NCBI GenBank assembly: GCA_002431905.1
Contig: DJER01000008.1
Location: forward strand, 1-15,490
DNA from: Christensenella sp. UBA5893
GTDB lineage: Bacteria > Bacillota > Clostridia > Christensenellales > UBA1242
Reading direction: 5' to 3'
DNA: 15,490 nt
The notes beneath the pieces were generated by a model that searched no databases, was not told the origin of the DNA, and worked only from the letters and a program-made list of their open reading frames with translations. A program made the position numbers and the translations under genes. This document shows, in pieces, positions 1 through 8,679 of the stretch. Within the stretch, counting starts at the first letter, position 1. Each line of letters starts with the position of its first letter.

Positions 1-93
1 AGAAAGTCGTTGTAGTCGATAGTAGAAATGACGGTTAAAAGAGATTTCTCCACGATAGTTTGCAAAGTGACAGCCAAAATGACATAATTTAAT
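1..93. repeat. Degenerate repeat-like intergenic sequence, left edge
   Basis: No coding potential is seen. The stretch contains AAATGAC at 26-32, then GAGATT at 41-46 leading to AAATGACA at 77-84. The same arrangement, GAGATT to AAATGACA over about 45 bases with a variable interior, appears at 14705-14751 near queA. I infer imperfect copies of a short dispersed intergenic element. The match is mainly at the two ends, so the family assignment is weak and would need other copies in the genome. It lies downstream of the pnp terminator. Confidence 0.35.
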
Positions 94-127
94 ATAAAAA
101 AAGAAGTAAATCATTAAGATTTACTTC
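94..127 (-). terminator. Intrinsic terminator of the rpsO-pnp operon
   Basis: Reading the minus strand, a perfect 10-bp stem (GAAGTAAATC pairing with GATTTACTTC, 103-127) with a 5-base loop is followed directly by seven T residues. It starts a few bases after the pnp stop codon, the expected place for a Rho-independent terminator. Confidence 0.9.
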
Positions 128-133
128 AATATT

Positions 134-2224
134 CTAACATTTTGCAACAAGTTTGAAATCTACTCTACCCTTGTCGTCAACTTTGATAACTTCAACTTGA
201 ACCATATCGCCAACTTTTACAACATCTTCAACCTTTTCAACTCTCTTGTCGCTAAGTTTTGAAATATGAATCATACCTTCTTTGCCTTGAGAAACTTCTA
301 CAAAAGCACCAAAGTTCATTATTTTTACAACTTTGCCTGAATAAATTTTTCCTACTTCAAATTCGTCAACAATGTTTAGGATGATTTCTTTTGCTCTTTC
401 TGCCATTTCTTGATTAGCTGTTGCGATAAACACTCTACCATCATCATCAATATCAATTTTTACGCCAGTTTCTTCAATAATCTTGTTGATTGTTGCACCT
501 TGTTTCCCAATAACATCACCAATTTTCTCTGGTTTGATATTAAATGTGATAATTTTTGGAGCATACTTGCTGAGTTCTGCTCTTGGTTTTGAAATAACTG
601 AAAGCATTTTATCCATAATGAATATTCTGCCTTGTCTTGCTTGTTCAAGGGCTGTTGTGAGAATTTGTTTGTCAATTCCCTTAATTTTTATATCCATTTG
701 AATTGCTGTTATACCTTTTGTTGTTCCTGTAACCTTAAAGTCCATATCTCCAAGGAAATCTTCCATTCCTTGAATATCACTCAAAACTGCAACTTTGTGA
801 GTTGTTGGGTCTTTGATAAGTCCCATTGCAATACCAGCTACTGGTGCTTTAATTGGAACGCCTGCATCCATGAGTGCAAGAGTTGAACCACAAGTTGATG
901 CCATTGATGATGAACCATTTGATGAAAGAACTTCACTTACAAGTCTGATTGCATATGGAAATTCTTCTTCACTTGGGATAACTGGAACAAGTGCTCTTTC
1001 TGCAAGTGCACCATGTCCAATTTCTCTTCTGCCCGGACTCTTTATTGGTCTTGCTTCGCCTGTTGCATATGGTGGCATATTATAGTGGTGAATATATCTC
1101 TTAACTTCTTCATCTTCATCAAGAACTTCAATTTCTTGAGCATCGGAAATTGGTCCGAGTGTGCAAGTTGTCAAAACTTGAGTTTGCCCACGAGTGAACA
1201 CACCTGTTCCATGAACTCTTGGGAGAACACCAACTTCACACCAAATTGGTCTAATTTCGGTTAATTTTCTTCCATCTGGACGTATTCCGTCATTTAATAT
1301 TTTTCCTCTTACGATTTCTTTTGTTAATTTGTATAAAACATCGCCAATTTCTCTTTCTCTATCAGGGAAAATATCTGCAAAGTGTGCCTTTACATCTGTG
1401 TCAACTTCTTCTTGATTTTGTTGTCTTGTTTGTCTATCAAAAGTGTCAAGAGCCTTTACTAACTTATCATAAGCATATGCTCTAACTGCTTTTTCAACAT
1501 CTTCTTTTGGAAGATAACTAACATAACTTGCGACTGGCTTACCAATTTCTTCTTTCATTTTTAATTGGAAAGCAACTTGCTTTTTAATTTCTTCATGAGC
1601 GAACATAATTGCGTCAAGCATTACATCTTCGCTAACTTCATTTGCACCAGCTTCAACCATTAAGATTGCTTCACTTGTTCCACTTACTGTTAAGTGCATT
1701 GAACTTTTTTCTCTTTCTTCTTCTGTGGCATTTACAATAAATTTGCCATCAACACATGATACAAGGCAAGAGCCTGTTGGACCTTGGAAAGGAATATCGC
1801 TTATTGTTAAAGCGATGCTTGAACCAAGCATTGCAAGTGGTTCAATAGCAACATCTGGGTCAACTGAAAGTGCTGTTGCAACAACGGCAACGTCATTGAA
1901 AAATCCTTTTGGGAAAAGTGGACGAAGTGGACGGTCAATAAGTCTTGAAACTAATATTGCCTTATCAGCTGGTCTGCCTTCTCTTTTTTTGTATCCGCCA
2001 GGAATTTTTCCGACTGAATACATTTTTTCTTCAAAGTCAACACCGAGTGGGAAAAAGTCAATACCCTCTCTTGCTTCTTTTGCCATTGTTACATTTACCA
2101 TAACAACAGTTTCGCCACATCTAACAATGCAAGAACCATTTGCTTGTTCACAGTACTTGCCTGTTTCAACAGTTACTTTTTTGCCTCCAATCTCTGTTTC
2201 ATATACTTTTGCTATATTACTCAT
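134..2224 (-). CDS. pnp: Polynucleotide phosphorylase (PNPase)
   Basis: Degrades RNA 3' to 5' with phosphate, releasing nucleoside diphosphates, and acts in mRNA turnover in the cytoplasm as a homotrimer. The 696-residue product has the full family layout: a first RNase PH fold (about 1-200), a helical linker, a second RNase PH fold (about 300-540), a KH domain with GDVIGKQG near 570-577, and an S1 domain (about 626-694). Catalytic positions are visible in EDFLGDMDFK; Asp489 and Asp495 correspond to the metal-binding aspartates of E. coli PNPase. The start at 2224 was chosen because AAAGAGGT sits just upstream and MSNIAKVYE is a normal N-terminus; an upstream in-frame start at 2263 lies inside a hairpin and lacks a ribosome binding site. 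It follows rpsO as in many bacteria, separated by a hairpin that may set its level. Nothing essential is missing. Confidence 0.98.
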   Translation of the reverse strand: MSNIAKVYETEIGGKKVTVETGKYCEQANGSCIVRCGETVVMVNVTMAKEAREGIDFFPLGVDFEEKMYSVGKIPGGYKKREGRPADKAILVSRLIDRPLRPLFPKGFFNDVAVVATALSVDPDVAIEPLAMLGSSIALTISDIPFQGPTGSCLVSCVDGKFIVNATEEEREKSSMHLTVSGTSEAILMVEAGANEVSEDVMLDAIMFAHEEIKKQVAFQLKMKEEIGKPVASYVSYLPKEDVEKAVRAYAYDKLVKALDTFDRQTRQQNQEEVDTDVKAHFADIFPDREREIGDVLYKLTKEIVRGKILNDGIRPDGRKLTEIRPIWCEVGVLPRVHGTGVFTRGQTQVLTTCTLGPISDAQEIEVLDEDEEVKRYIHHYNMPPYATGEARPIKSPGRREIGHGALAERALVPVIPSEEEFPYAIRLVSEVLSSNGSSSMASTCGSTLALMDAGVPIKAPVAGIAMGLIKDPTTHKVAVLSDIQGMEDFLGDMDFKVTGTTKGITAIQMDIKIKGIDKQILTTALEQARQGRIFIMDKMLSVISKPRAELSKYAPKIITFNIKPEKIGDVIGKQGATINKIIEETGVKIDIDDDGRVFIATANQEMAERAKEIILNIVDEFEVGKIYSGKVVKIMNFGAFVEVSQGKEGMIHISKLSDKRVEKVEDVVKVGDMVQVEVIKVDDKGRVDFKLVAKC

Positions 2225-2237
2225 TTTTACCTCTTTT

Positions 2238-2271
2238 ATAAAAAATATGGGAGCAATAAACAATTGCCCCC
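2238..2271 (-). terminator. Intercistronic hairpin between rpsO and pnp (terminator or attenuator)
   Basis: On the minus strand GGGGGCAAT pairs with ATTGCTCCC (9 bp including one G-U pair, 5-base loop, 2249-2271) and is followed by a T-rich run, ATATTTTTTAT. This has the form of an intrinsic terminator lying before the pnp ribosome binding site, with no promoter seen for pnp. By analogy with E. coli, where a terminator and RNase III site lie between rpsO and pnp, it probably lets part of the transcripts through and could be a processing site. The partial-readthrough role is inferred. Confidence 0.75.
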
Positions 2272-2278
2272 TTTAAAA

Positions 2279-2539
2279 TTATCTTAAATTTAATTCTTTT
2301 TTCAAAGCACGGAAAGCATCAAGATCTGTTTTTTCAAGGTAAGATAAGAAACCCTTTCTCTTTCCAACAAGTTTCAAAAGACCACGTCTTGAGTGGTTGT
2401 CTTTTGGGTTTGCTTTTAAGTGTTCAGTAAGTTCATTTATTCTTTCTGTAAGTAATGCAATTTGAACTTGAGCAGAACCTGTGTCATTTTTGCTTTGAGC
2501 AAACTTTTCAATAATTTCTTGTTTTCTTTCTTTTGTCAT
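2279..2539 (-). CDS. rpsO: 30S ribosomal protein S15
   Basis: Binds 16S rRNA early in assembly of the small subunit. The 86-residue product is close to the usual 88-89 and carries the family signature, including GSAQVQIALLTERI, HLKANPKDNHSRRGL and LVGKRKGFLSYL. The start at 2539 is fixed by a perfect AGGAGG seven bases upstream and by the canonical N-terminus MTKERKQEII; the longer in-frame reading from 2641 would translate the leader and the promoter and is rejected. The gene has its own promoter (2628-2656) after hemZ and a structured leader that may mediate feedback control by S15. pnp follows 54 bases on. Confidence 0.98.
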   Translation of the reverse strand: MTKERKQEIIEKFAQSKNDTGSAQVQIALLTERINELTEHLKANPKDNHSRRGLLKLVGKRKGFLSYLEKTDLDAFRALKKELNLR

Positions 2540-2621
2540 AATTTCCTCCTTAAAATAGTTACGCCAAAAAACGAAGAATACCGTTAGAGGACTCGAATAC
2601 CTGCGTCTTTGGACAATACCA
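2540..2621 (-). promoter_or_regulatory. Structured rpsO 5' leader, candidate S15 autoregulatory element
   Basis: The predicted leader of about 80 bases can fold. ACAAU-GGU-AUUGU forms a small hairpin; CCAAAGA can pair with UUUUUGG across the leader; GAGUCC can pair with GGUAUUC with one bulged U; AACGG/UCGUU is an alternative. GGTATT occurs three times at exactly 19-base spacing (AATACC at 2577, 2596 and 2615 on the plus strand). Known S15 leaders of several bacterial groups are junction or pseudoknot structures bound by S15. Position and pairing suggest such an element, but I cannot match it to a specific known class. Confidence 0.45.
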
Positions 2622-2627
2622 TTGTTT

Positions 2628-2656
2628 ATTTTATCATACAAAACATCTCTTGTCTA
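2628..2656 (-). promoter_or_regulatory. Sigma-A-type promoter of rpsO-pnp
   Basis: On the minus strand TAGACA (2651-2656) and TAAAAT (2628-2633) are separated by exactly 17 bp, and the -10 is preceded by TGA, giving an extended -10. The predicted start near 2621 is just before the foldable leader. It lies only a few bases beyond the hemZ stop codon. Confidence 0.75.
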
Positions 2657-2663
2657 GTATTTA

Positions 2664-4076
2664 TCAAAATAATTCTTGTTTTTTCTTGATAATTTCATCA
2701 ATTCTTGAAATATACTCTCTAATATCCTTTGGATTTGCAAGTCTTTCTATTCTATTATCAATGCCGTATATCTTTTTTGATATTGCATTTGCCCCACAGG
2801 CAAGAATTGAAGTTGTTTCTTCCATACTATCAACATTAAAAATGCAAAGTCTATCTCTATAATATCCAACATTTTCTTGTTCGGCAAGTTGATTTTTTTG
2901 CCTATACAAGTAATATGGTTTATAGCCATTTTCTTGAAGAGTTATTGTTGCAAAATTAACCATTTTTTCAATGGTGTCATCATCTGTGCTTTTTTCTCCA
3001 GATATGGTAATATTTGAACCATTTTTTCTTGATAATGTATGAATTGTTATATTCTCTGGTGCAAGCTCCAAAACTGTTTGAATGCTATGCTTGAATGTTC
3101 TAAGTGTTTCGCCACTAAGCCCGGCAATAAGATCCATATTTACATCAAAGCCATAAGGCAATGCAAGTTTGTATGCATTTATTATATCTTGAACTGTATG
3201 TTTTCTTCCAATTCTTTTTAATGTTGCATCACAAAATGTTTGTGGATTTATGCTTATTCTTGTAACGCCATGGTCTTTTAGTACCTTTAATTTTTCATCA
3301 GTAATTGTATCTGGTCTGCCACATTCAACAGTAAACTCATTTACTGGGTAGTTAATATTACTGAGTAAATAATCAAGTTCTTGTGCAGTCAAAACGGTTG
3401 GAGTTCCCCCACCGATATAAATTGTTCTTATAATGTATGAGTTATTGTTAATAATTTCTTTTATTGCGTTAATCTCTTTAACCAAACATTCCAAATAATT
3501 CGGCATAAGTTCCTTTACTCTATATATTTCGGAAGAGATAAATGAACAATAATTACATCTTGTTGGGCAAAAAGGTATGTTTATATAAAGGTCAACCAAC
3601 TTATCATTACGAATTATACATTTTTGATTTCTTATGACATTTGAAACGAGTTTTGCTTTTTCTCTTGAAACCAAAAAATTCTCCATAAGTGCTTCGGTTA
3701 GCATATATGGGTCAACACCTTGATTAAGCAAGTCATAACCTATTTTTGTTGGTCTTATTCCTGTAAGTGAGCCCCAAGGCATATTTTTGTTAAAGTGAGA
3801 TGAAAACAATTTGTATAAGGTTAATTTTGCAAATCTCTTTAGTTGACGTTGATCTTCCAAAACATCATTTGTCGGTTTGAACTCTTTTTTTTCGGTCAAA
3901 CTGAAAACATCGTCACCATTTTTTACTGTAAATTCGTTTGTTATTATGTTTTTGTCTGTTGTCATTTTGTGAGTGATAAAAGGCTCACTATCATTCAATT
4001 TTTCATCAGGATAAAATAGATGACACACATTAAAAATTTCATTTGATATTTTTTCATAATTTGTTGTTATTTTCAT
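2664..4076 (-). CDS. hemZ: HemZ-like radical SAM protein (coproporphyrinogen III oxidase-related)
   Basis: A 470-residue radical SAM protein of the HemN/HemZ group. The [4Fe-4S]/SAM motif is at Cys170, Cys174 and Cys177 (CPTRCNYC), followed by IGGGTPT at about 221-227, ECGRPDTIT and DLIAGLSGET. The N-terminal 150 residues, including WGSLTGIRPTKIGYDLL, are characteristic of the clostridial HemZ subgroup rather than HemN. HemZ is named as an oxygen-independent coproporphyrinogen III dehydrogenase, but no other haem gene is in the window, and many family members have not been tested, so the substrate is uncertain. Its ATG overlaps the rel stop codon (TAATG), which implies translational coupling. 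No clear terminator separates it from the rpsO promoter. Confidence 0.85.
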   Translation of the reverse strand: MKITTNYEKISNEIFNVCHLFYPDEKLNDSEPFITHKMTTDKNIITNEFTVKNGDDVFSLTEKKEFKPTNDVLEDQRQLKRFAKLTLYKLFSSHFNKNMPWGSLTGIRPTKIGYDLLNQGVDPYMLTEALMENFLVSREKAKLVSNVIRNQKCIIRNDKLVDLYINIPFCPTRCNYCSFISSEIYRVKELMPNYLECLVKEINAIKEIINNNSYIIRTIYIGGGTPTVLTAQELDYLLSNINYPVNEFTVECGRPDTITDEKLKVLKDHGVTRISINPQTFCDATLKRIGRKHTVQDIINAYKLALPYGFDVNMDLIAGLSGETLRTFKHSIQTVLELAPENITIHTLSRKNGSNITISGEKSTDDDTIEKMVNFATITLQENGYKPYYLYRQKNQLAEQENVGYYRDRLCIFNVDSMEETTSILACGANAISKKIYGIDNRIERLANPKDIREYISRIDEIIKKKQELF

Positions 4077-6175
4077 TATCTACCTACCCTAAATACATCT
4101 TCAACACCCTTAATGTCTTTTAAAATGTTAATCACTTTTTCAACATCAGATTGGGTTGAAATTTCAACTTTTAGTATTGTATTTACCTTTCCGTTTGATG
4201 TTTCCTTGCTGTCAAGACCAAGAATTTTGTAACCACCAGATACCATTTCGGTTGTCAATGAGATTAAAAAACTGTCGGACTTGATTGAAATTATCTTTAC
4301 AATAATAGAAGATTTCCTATTTTCCACATTATCATCCCAAACTGCATTGATAAGTCTATCTTGTTCCAAATACTTTAAATTTTTACAATTTGAACAATGG
4401 ATTGTAACTCCTCTGCCACGAGAGATATATCCGGTTATTCCTTCGCCATAGACTGGTGTGCAACAACCTGCATAACGAATTAGCATTCCACTATCTCCAT
4501 CAATCAAAACCCCATCTTTATTCTTTTTTACAGTAAGTGTGTTGGTTACCGCCGGGATATTTTGAATTGTCACATCCTGTTTGTGATCATCTTCATATAA
4601 CTGACAAATTCTGTTGCATATGTTGTTGACAGGTACACTGCCATAACCAATTGCTGCAAAAAGTTCGTCAATGGTATTAAACGCATATTTGAATTGAGTT
4701 ACATCAAGATATTTGTCAATCAAAAGTTTGTTTGGAACATAACCCTTGTTTTTTATTGCTTGTTCAAGCATACTTTGCCCAAGCTTGATATTTTCTTCTC
4801 TCAAATTATGTTTGAAATATGCATTGATTTTTGATTTCGCTGATTCAGTTTTTACAAATTTTAACCAGTCTTTTGAAGGGCCTTTACTGTTTTGAGAAGT
4901 TATAATCTCAACAATATCTCCATTTTTCATTTTTGTTGAAAGTGGTTTGATTTGCCCATTCACTTTTGCACCAACACAACTGTTACCAATATCTGTGTGA
5001 ATGTTGTATGCAAAATCAAGAACTGTTGCCCCTTCAACAAATTCAAGAACTTTTCCCTTTGGAGTTTGAACATAGATTTGCCCTTCGCAAAGATTTGTTT
5101 TTAATGTTTCAATAAACTGTTCTGCCGACAAATCATTTGACGACTCAATGATCTCTCTAAGCCATGTAATTTTTTTGTCAAGGCTTGTCATCTTTGTACG
5201 TTTTTCTTTGTAAAGGTAGTGAGCAAAAATACCATACTCTGCCATTTTGTGCATTTCGTATGTTCTAATTTGAATTTCAAGAGGTCTATTATTCTCAACA
5301 ATCACAGTTGTGTGAAGTGATTGATAGCCATTTTTCTTTGGGTTTGCAATATAATCTTTGAATCTACCTTCCATAGGTTTGTAAATACCATGGATTTTAC
5401 CAAGGACGGCATAACAATCTTCTATGCTATCAACCAAAACTCTTTCGGCGATTAAATCATAGATATTTGCAAGACTAACACCTTTTGCTTGGATCTTTTT
5501 GTAAATACTTGAAAAGTGTTTTTGTCGTGATGTTATTGTTGCATCTTTTAAACCAAGTTCATCCAAAATTGTTTGAAGTCTTTTTGTTGTTATTTCAATT
5601 TGTTTTTGGTTTGCATCATGTTGAAGCATTACACTCTTTGCCAAATTTTCATAAGTTTTTGGATTAAGAAATTTTAGGCAATAATCTTCCAAGTTCGATT
5701 TAAGAGAATTCAATCCTATTCTTTCTGCAAGAGGTGCATATATTTCTCTTATATTTACAAGATTTCTATGTTGTTCTTGTGTTAGTGGCAAAGTGTAGCA
5801 TGAGATTTCGTAAAGCATCACATATAATTTTACAACAATAACTCGAAGGTCTTTGTTCATTGCAATAAACATCTTTCTCAAAATTTCGGCTTGCTCTGTA
5901 AGTGTCATATTTGAAGTAATTGAAAAGTCGTTTTTAAGGCTATCGTAAATCTCTTGTGTATCCTTGTTTACCTTTCCTGTTAAATCAAAATTTTGTTCAA
6001 AAGAAATATAGGCTAAAATTGTATCATAGTCTAATCTAAATTTTATTAAGTTTTGAATAACAGAAAATATTTTGTCATATTTATCTTTATTTGAGTTTAA
6101 AATATTATCCAATAATACTTTTTCATCACTATTTAATTCGTAATTATTATAAATTAATTCTTTAATTCTTCCCAT
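4076..6175 (-). CDS. rel: Rel/RelA-SpoT homologue: (p)ppGpp synthetase with degenerate hydrolase domain
   Basis: Long Rel protein (699 residues) of the stringent response. The C-terminal regulatory half is complete: TGS about 366-428, a zinc-finger-like region with Cys571, Cys572, His593 and Cys597, and ACT about 623-698. The synthetase looks intact: SRQKHFSSIYKK near 216-227, GRFKDYIANPK at 270-280, GYQSLHTTV at 283-291 and EIQIRT at 300-305. The N-terminal HD hydrolase region is recognisable but its residues are lost: TILAYISFEQNF stands where TIxAALLHDVVED is expected, so His-Asp becomes Phe-Glu; KLYVMLYEISC stands where KLADRLHNMRT is expected. The RFKD motif is the form usual in bifunctional enzymes, so this seems to be a bifunctional Rel that lost hydrolysis. 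It overlaps the recJ end by 14 bases and the hemZ start by one. Confidence 0.95.
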   Translation of the reverse strand: MGRIKELIYNNYELNSDEKVLLDNILNSNKDKYDKIFSVIQNLIKFRLDYDTILAYISFEQNFDLTGKVNKDTQEIYDSLKNDFSITSNMTLTEQAEILRKMFIAMNKDLRVIVVKLYVMLYEISCYTLPLTQEQHRNLVNIREIYAPLAERIGLNSLKSNLEDYCLKFLNPKTYENLAKSVMLQHDANQKQIEITTKRLQTILDELGLKDATITSRQKHFSSIYKKIQAKGVSLANIYDLIAERVLVDSIEDCYAVLGKIHGIYKPMEGRFKDYIANPKKNGYQSLHTTVIVENNRPLEIQIRTYEMHKMAEYGIFAHYLYKEKRTKMTSLDKKITWLREIIESSNDLSAEQFIETLKTNLCEGQIYVQTPKGKVLEFVEGATVLDFAYNIHTDIGNSCVGAKVNGQIKPLSTKMKNGDIVEIITSQNSKGPSKDWLKFVKTESAKSKINAYFKHNLREENIKLGQSMLEQAIKNKGYVPNKLLIDKYLDVTQFKYAFNTIDELFAAIGYGSVPVNNICNRICQLYEDDHKQDVTIQNIPAVTNTLTVKKNKDGVLIDGDSGMLIRYAGCCTPVYGEGITGYISRGRGVTIHCSNCKNLKYLEQDRLINAVWDDNVENRKSSIIVKIISIKSDSFLISLTTEMVSGGYKILGLDSKETSNGKVNTILKVEISTQSDVEKVINILKDIKGVEDVFRVGR

Positions 6176-8561
6176 ATATTTTCCTAATTAATTTTACTTT
6201 ATTATAAATATTTGATTTATTTAGGTCAGTTTTTATATTTTTGTTTAAAACAAAGGCAAAGAGCCCATCTTTTGTGCAGGTGTTAATTATATTTAATTCA
6301 GTAAAAATATAATAATAAAATAAAAAATTTGAGAATGAAAAATTTGTTTTTAAATCTTTTAAAATCTTTGAATGAAGCCCAATTAAACTTGTAAATTCTT
6401 CATTTTCTATTTTTTGCAAAATTCTATAAAATTTTGTTATATTTTCTCGTGAAATGTCCAAGTTTAATAGCAAATTGATGTCATTATTTTCTATTTTCGG
6501 AACATAAATTTCCGCAGATGAATTTTGACAAATTTTACTTAAATATCCTTTGTCATAGACTGAATCCAAGAAAATAATTTTCTTGTAACTATTTGCAAAA
6601 GATGTGTCAATTGGAGATAAATTTAAGGCATTAAATCCAGTCGCTCTACATTCCATAAAATTGATATCATAAATATTTTTAAGGTCGTATTCTTGCAAAA
6701 ATTTTCTATACCTATTTGCATCAAAGCACACAAAACAAGTTCCAAAAGACGAAGAAGCACAACCCGCAAAGATATCAAGCAAATTTTTGTCGGAATATGT
6801 TTTTATTCTATTTTCACAATCATCATCACATGTGCCATATCTTAATTGGTTTAACTTAAATGCATTAAAATACTTGTCTGAAGAATCTTTTATTTCATTG
6901 GAACTGTCAAAATTTTTAACCAAACCCTTATACCCTGTTTTGTTTTTTGTTTGAAGTTCAAAAACAAACTCATAGTATTTTCCAAAATTAAGTTTGGGAT
7001 AGTCTTTTAAATAGTTAAAATATATCATACTCAACTTGTCTTCAATATTGATGTATGCATGAACAGATTTTGGACTTAACCTTGAAATTTTTATTTTGTT
7101 TGTTTTTATCAAGAATTTTGGTTTTGCATTTTCACAACCACAAGGTTCAAGGAGTTTTAAATCATTATATAAATTGTCAGTTAAATCATTTAAAGAAAGT
7201 TCAACATCGTAATAATCAATTGGAATAAATGCTTGTGAATTTACATTTTCAAAAATAAAGGACTTAACTTTGTTTTTAAACTCTTCAAAATTCTCTACTT
7301 TTAATGTCAATCCAGCAGCGACCTTATGTCCGCCAAAAACAACCAACAAATCATTTACAGCACTTAAAACTTGATGAATGTTTACATCTTCAATGCTTCT
7401 TGCAGAACCTTTTAACTCATCGCCATTTTGCGCAAGCAAAATAACCGGTCTGTTGTATATATCAAGCAAACGTGAACAAACTATGCCCAAAATACCACTA
7501 TCCCATTTGTCTGATTTTAATATGATTGCAGGCATCTTTGACATATCTTCGTTTTTTAGCATTTCCATACAATCATCAAATACTTTTGTGCAAATTGTTT
7601 GCCTTTTTGCATTATGCTCATTAACTTTTTGCAAAAGCTCTTTTACCCTCACAGGGTCAGTTTCAAGCATTAGTTCGAGCGAATCTTCTGCCAAGCCCAT
7701 ACGTCCCGAAGCATTGAGTTTTGGGGCGATTTTAAAAGCAATGTCATTTGCATCAAGACTTGTTAAGTTAATCTTGTTTTGCCTAAATATTGCCTTTAAA
7801 CCGTATGGCAAATATTTGTCCATAACTTTAAGACCCTTTGCCACAATGATTCTGTTTTCTTCAGTGAGAGGGACAATGTCCGCAATTGTTGCAATCGTTG
7901 CAATTGGTAAAAACTCTTCACACTCTGCTTCGCCTAAAATTGCTTGTGAAATTTTGAAAGCAACACCTGTTCCACACAATCCATTAAATGTGTACTTTTG
8001 ATTTGCAAGTTTTGGATTTACAACAATAGTATCTGGTATGATTTCAGGTATTTCGTGGTGGTCAGTTATTATTATGTCAATGCCCAATTGTTTGCAATAT
8101 TCAACTTCTTTGTAACAAGTAATACCACAGTCAACGGTGACAATTAAATCAGGTTTTTTGTTTTTGCAAATTTTGTCAATAACTTCACATGTTAAGCCAT
8201 ATCCATCAATAAATCGATTTGGAAGATAATATCTTGCTTCCACGCCCAATTTCTTTAACGTTTTTAGCATTATAGCTGTGGCACTCATTCCATCAACATC
8301 ATAATCGCCAAAAATAAGAATATCTTTTTTGTTCTTTGCATACCAAGTGATTTTTTCAACGGCTTCCTTCATCCCTGAAAGCAAAAAAGAGTCATAATAA
8401 CTTTGATTTGTTGGGTTAAAAAACACTTGCAGATCATTTGCGGTTTTATATCTCCTTGAATATGCAATTTCTATTACTTTTTTGTTAACACCAAATCTTT
8501 GTGCTAAACTTGAAATGACAGTACTATCAGCACCATCGTTATAAAACTTTATTAACTTCAT
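6162..8561 (-). CDS. recJ: Single-stranded-DNA-specific exonuclease RecJ
   Basis: 5'-3' single-strand DNA exonuclease of recombination and repair, in the DHH phosphoesterase superfamily. The 799-residue product has the DHH core with FGDYDVDG at 84-91, VTVDCG at 141-146, TDHHE at 166-170 and an Asp in TIADIVPL near 228, then the DHHA1 part with GGHKVAAGLTL at 410-420, then a probable OB-fold region (about 450-550). The last roughly 230 residues form the variable extra C-terminal domain seen in Firmicutes RecJ; here it is Lys, Asn and Cys rich and poorly conserved by eye. All metal-binding residues I can place are present. It has its own promoter after the secF terminator and is the first gene of a recJ-rel-hemZ unit. 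The start is supported by AGGG about nine bases upstream. Confidence 0.95.
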   Translation of the reverse strand: MKLIKFYNDGADSTVISSLAQRFGVNKKVIEIAYSRRYKTANDLQVFFNPTNQSYYDSFLLSGMKEAVEKITWYAKNKKDILIFGDYDVDGMSATAIMLKTLKKLGVEARYYLPNRFIDGYGLTCEVIDKICKNKKPDLIVTVDCGITCYKEVEYCKQLGIDIIITDHHEIPEIIPDTIVVNPKLANQKYTFNGLCGTGVAFKISQAILGEAECEEFLPIATIATIADIVPLTEENRIIVAKGLKVMDKYLPYGLKAIFRQNKINLTSLDANDIAFKIAPKLNASGRMGLAEDSLELMLETDPVRVKELLQKVNEHNAKRQTICTKVFDDCMEMLKNEDMSKMPAIILKSDKWDSGILGIVCSRLLDIYNRPVILLAQNGDELKGSARSIEDVNIHQVLSAVNDLLVVFGGHKVAAGLTLKVENFEEFKNKVKSFIFENVNSQAFIPIDYYDVELSLNDLTDNLYNDLKLLEPCGCENAKPKFLIKTNKIKISRLSPKSVHAYINIEDKLSMIYFNYLKDYPKLNFGKYYEFVFELQTKNKTGYKGLVKNFDSSNEIKDSSDKYFNAFKLNQLRYGTCDDDCENRIKTYSDKNLLDIFAGCASSSFGTCFVCFDANRYRKFLQEYDLKNIYDINFMECRATGFNALNLSPIDTSFANSYKKIIFLDSVYDKGYLSKICQNSSAEIYVPKIENNDINLLLNLDISRENITKFYRILQKIENEEFTSLIGLHSKILKDLKTNFSFSNFLFYYYIFTELNIINTCTKDGLFAFVLNKNIKTDLNKSNIYNKVKLIRKIYGKN

Positions 8562-8574
8562 ATACTTCTACCCT

Positions 8575-8591
8575 GTCTAAGAATGTTAGAC
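8575..8591 (-). promoter_or_regulatory. Small hairpin in the recJ leader
   Basis: GTCTAA and TTAGAC form a perfect 6-bp inverted repeat around a 5-base spacer, placed between the predicted transcription start and the recJ ribosome binding site (AGGG begins immediately after it). It could be an mRNA hairpin affecting translation or an operator. The function is unknown. Confidence 0.35.
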
Positions 8592-8607
8592 ACCACTTTA
8601 TGAATAT

Positions 8608-8636
8608 AGTATACAAATTTTTTTACTCTTTTACAA
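8608..8636 (-). promoter_or_regulatory. Candidate promoter of recJ-rel-hemZ
   Basis: TTGTAA (8631-8636) and TATACT (8608-8613) on the minus strand are 17 bp apart. The -10 matches five of six consensus bases and the -35 four. It lies between the secF terminator and the recJ start, where a new transcript would need to begin. Confidence 0.6.
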
Positions 8637-8645
8637 ATAAATTAC

Positions 8646-8674
8646 AAAAAAATATGCCCACAAGGACATATTTT
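8646..8674 (-). terminator. Intrinsic terminator after secF
   Basis: On the minus strand AAAATATGTCC pairs with GGGCATATTTT (11 bp, one G-U pair, 4-base loop), and the stem runs into a seven-T tract. It starts six bases past the secF stop codon. Confidence 0.85.
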
Positions 8675-8679
8675 AATTT

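Noticed and set aside
1725..2276. 183-codon open frame on the plus strand
   Set aside because: It lies antisense to pnp, has no ribosome binding site or recognisable protein pattern, and reflects the codon bias of the real gene.
7378..8001. 207-codon open frame on the plus strand
   Set aside because: It is antisense to the conserved DHH core of recJ; its Ser/Phe/Ile-rich translation is what complement reading of an A+T-rich gene gives.
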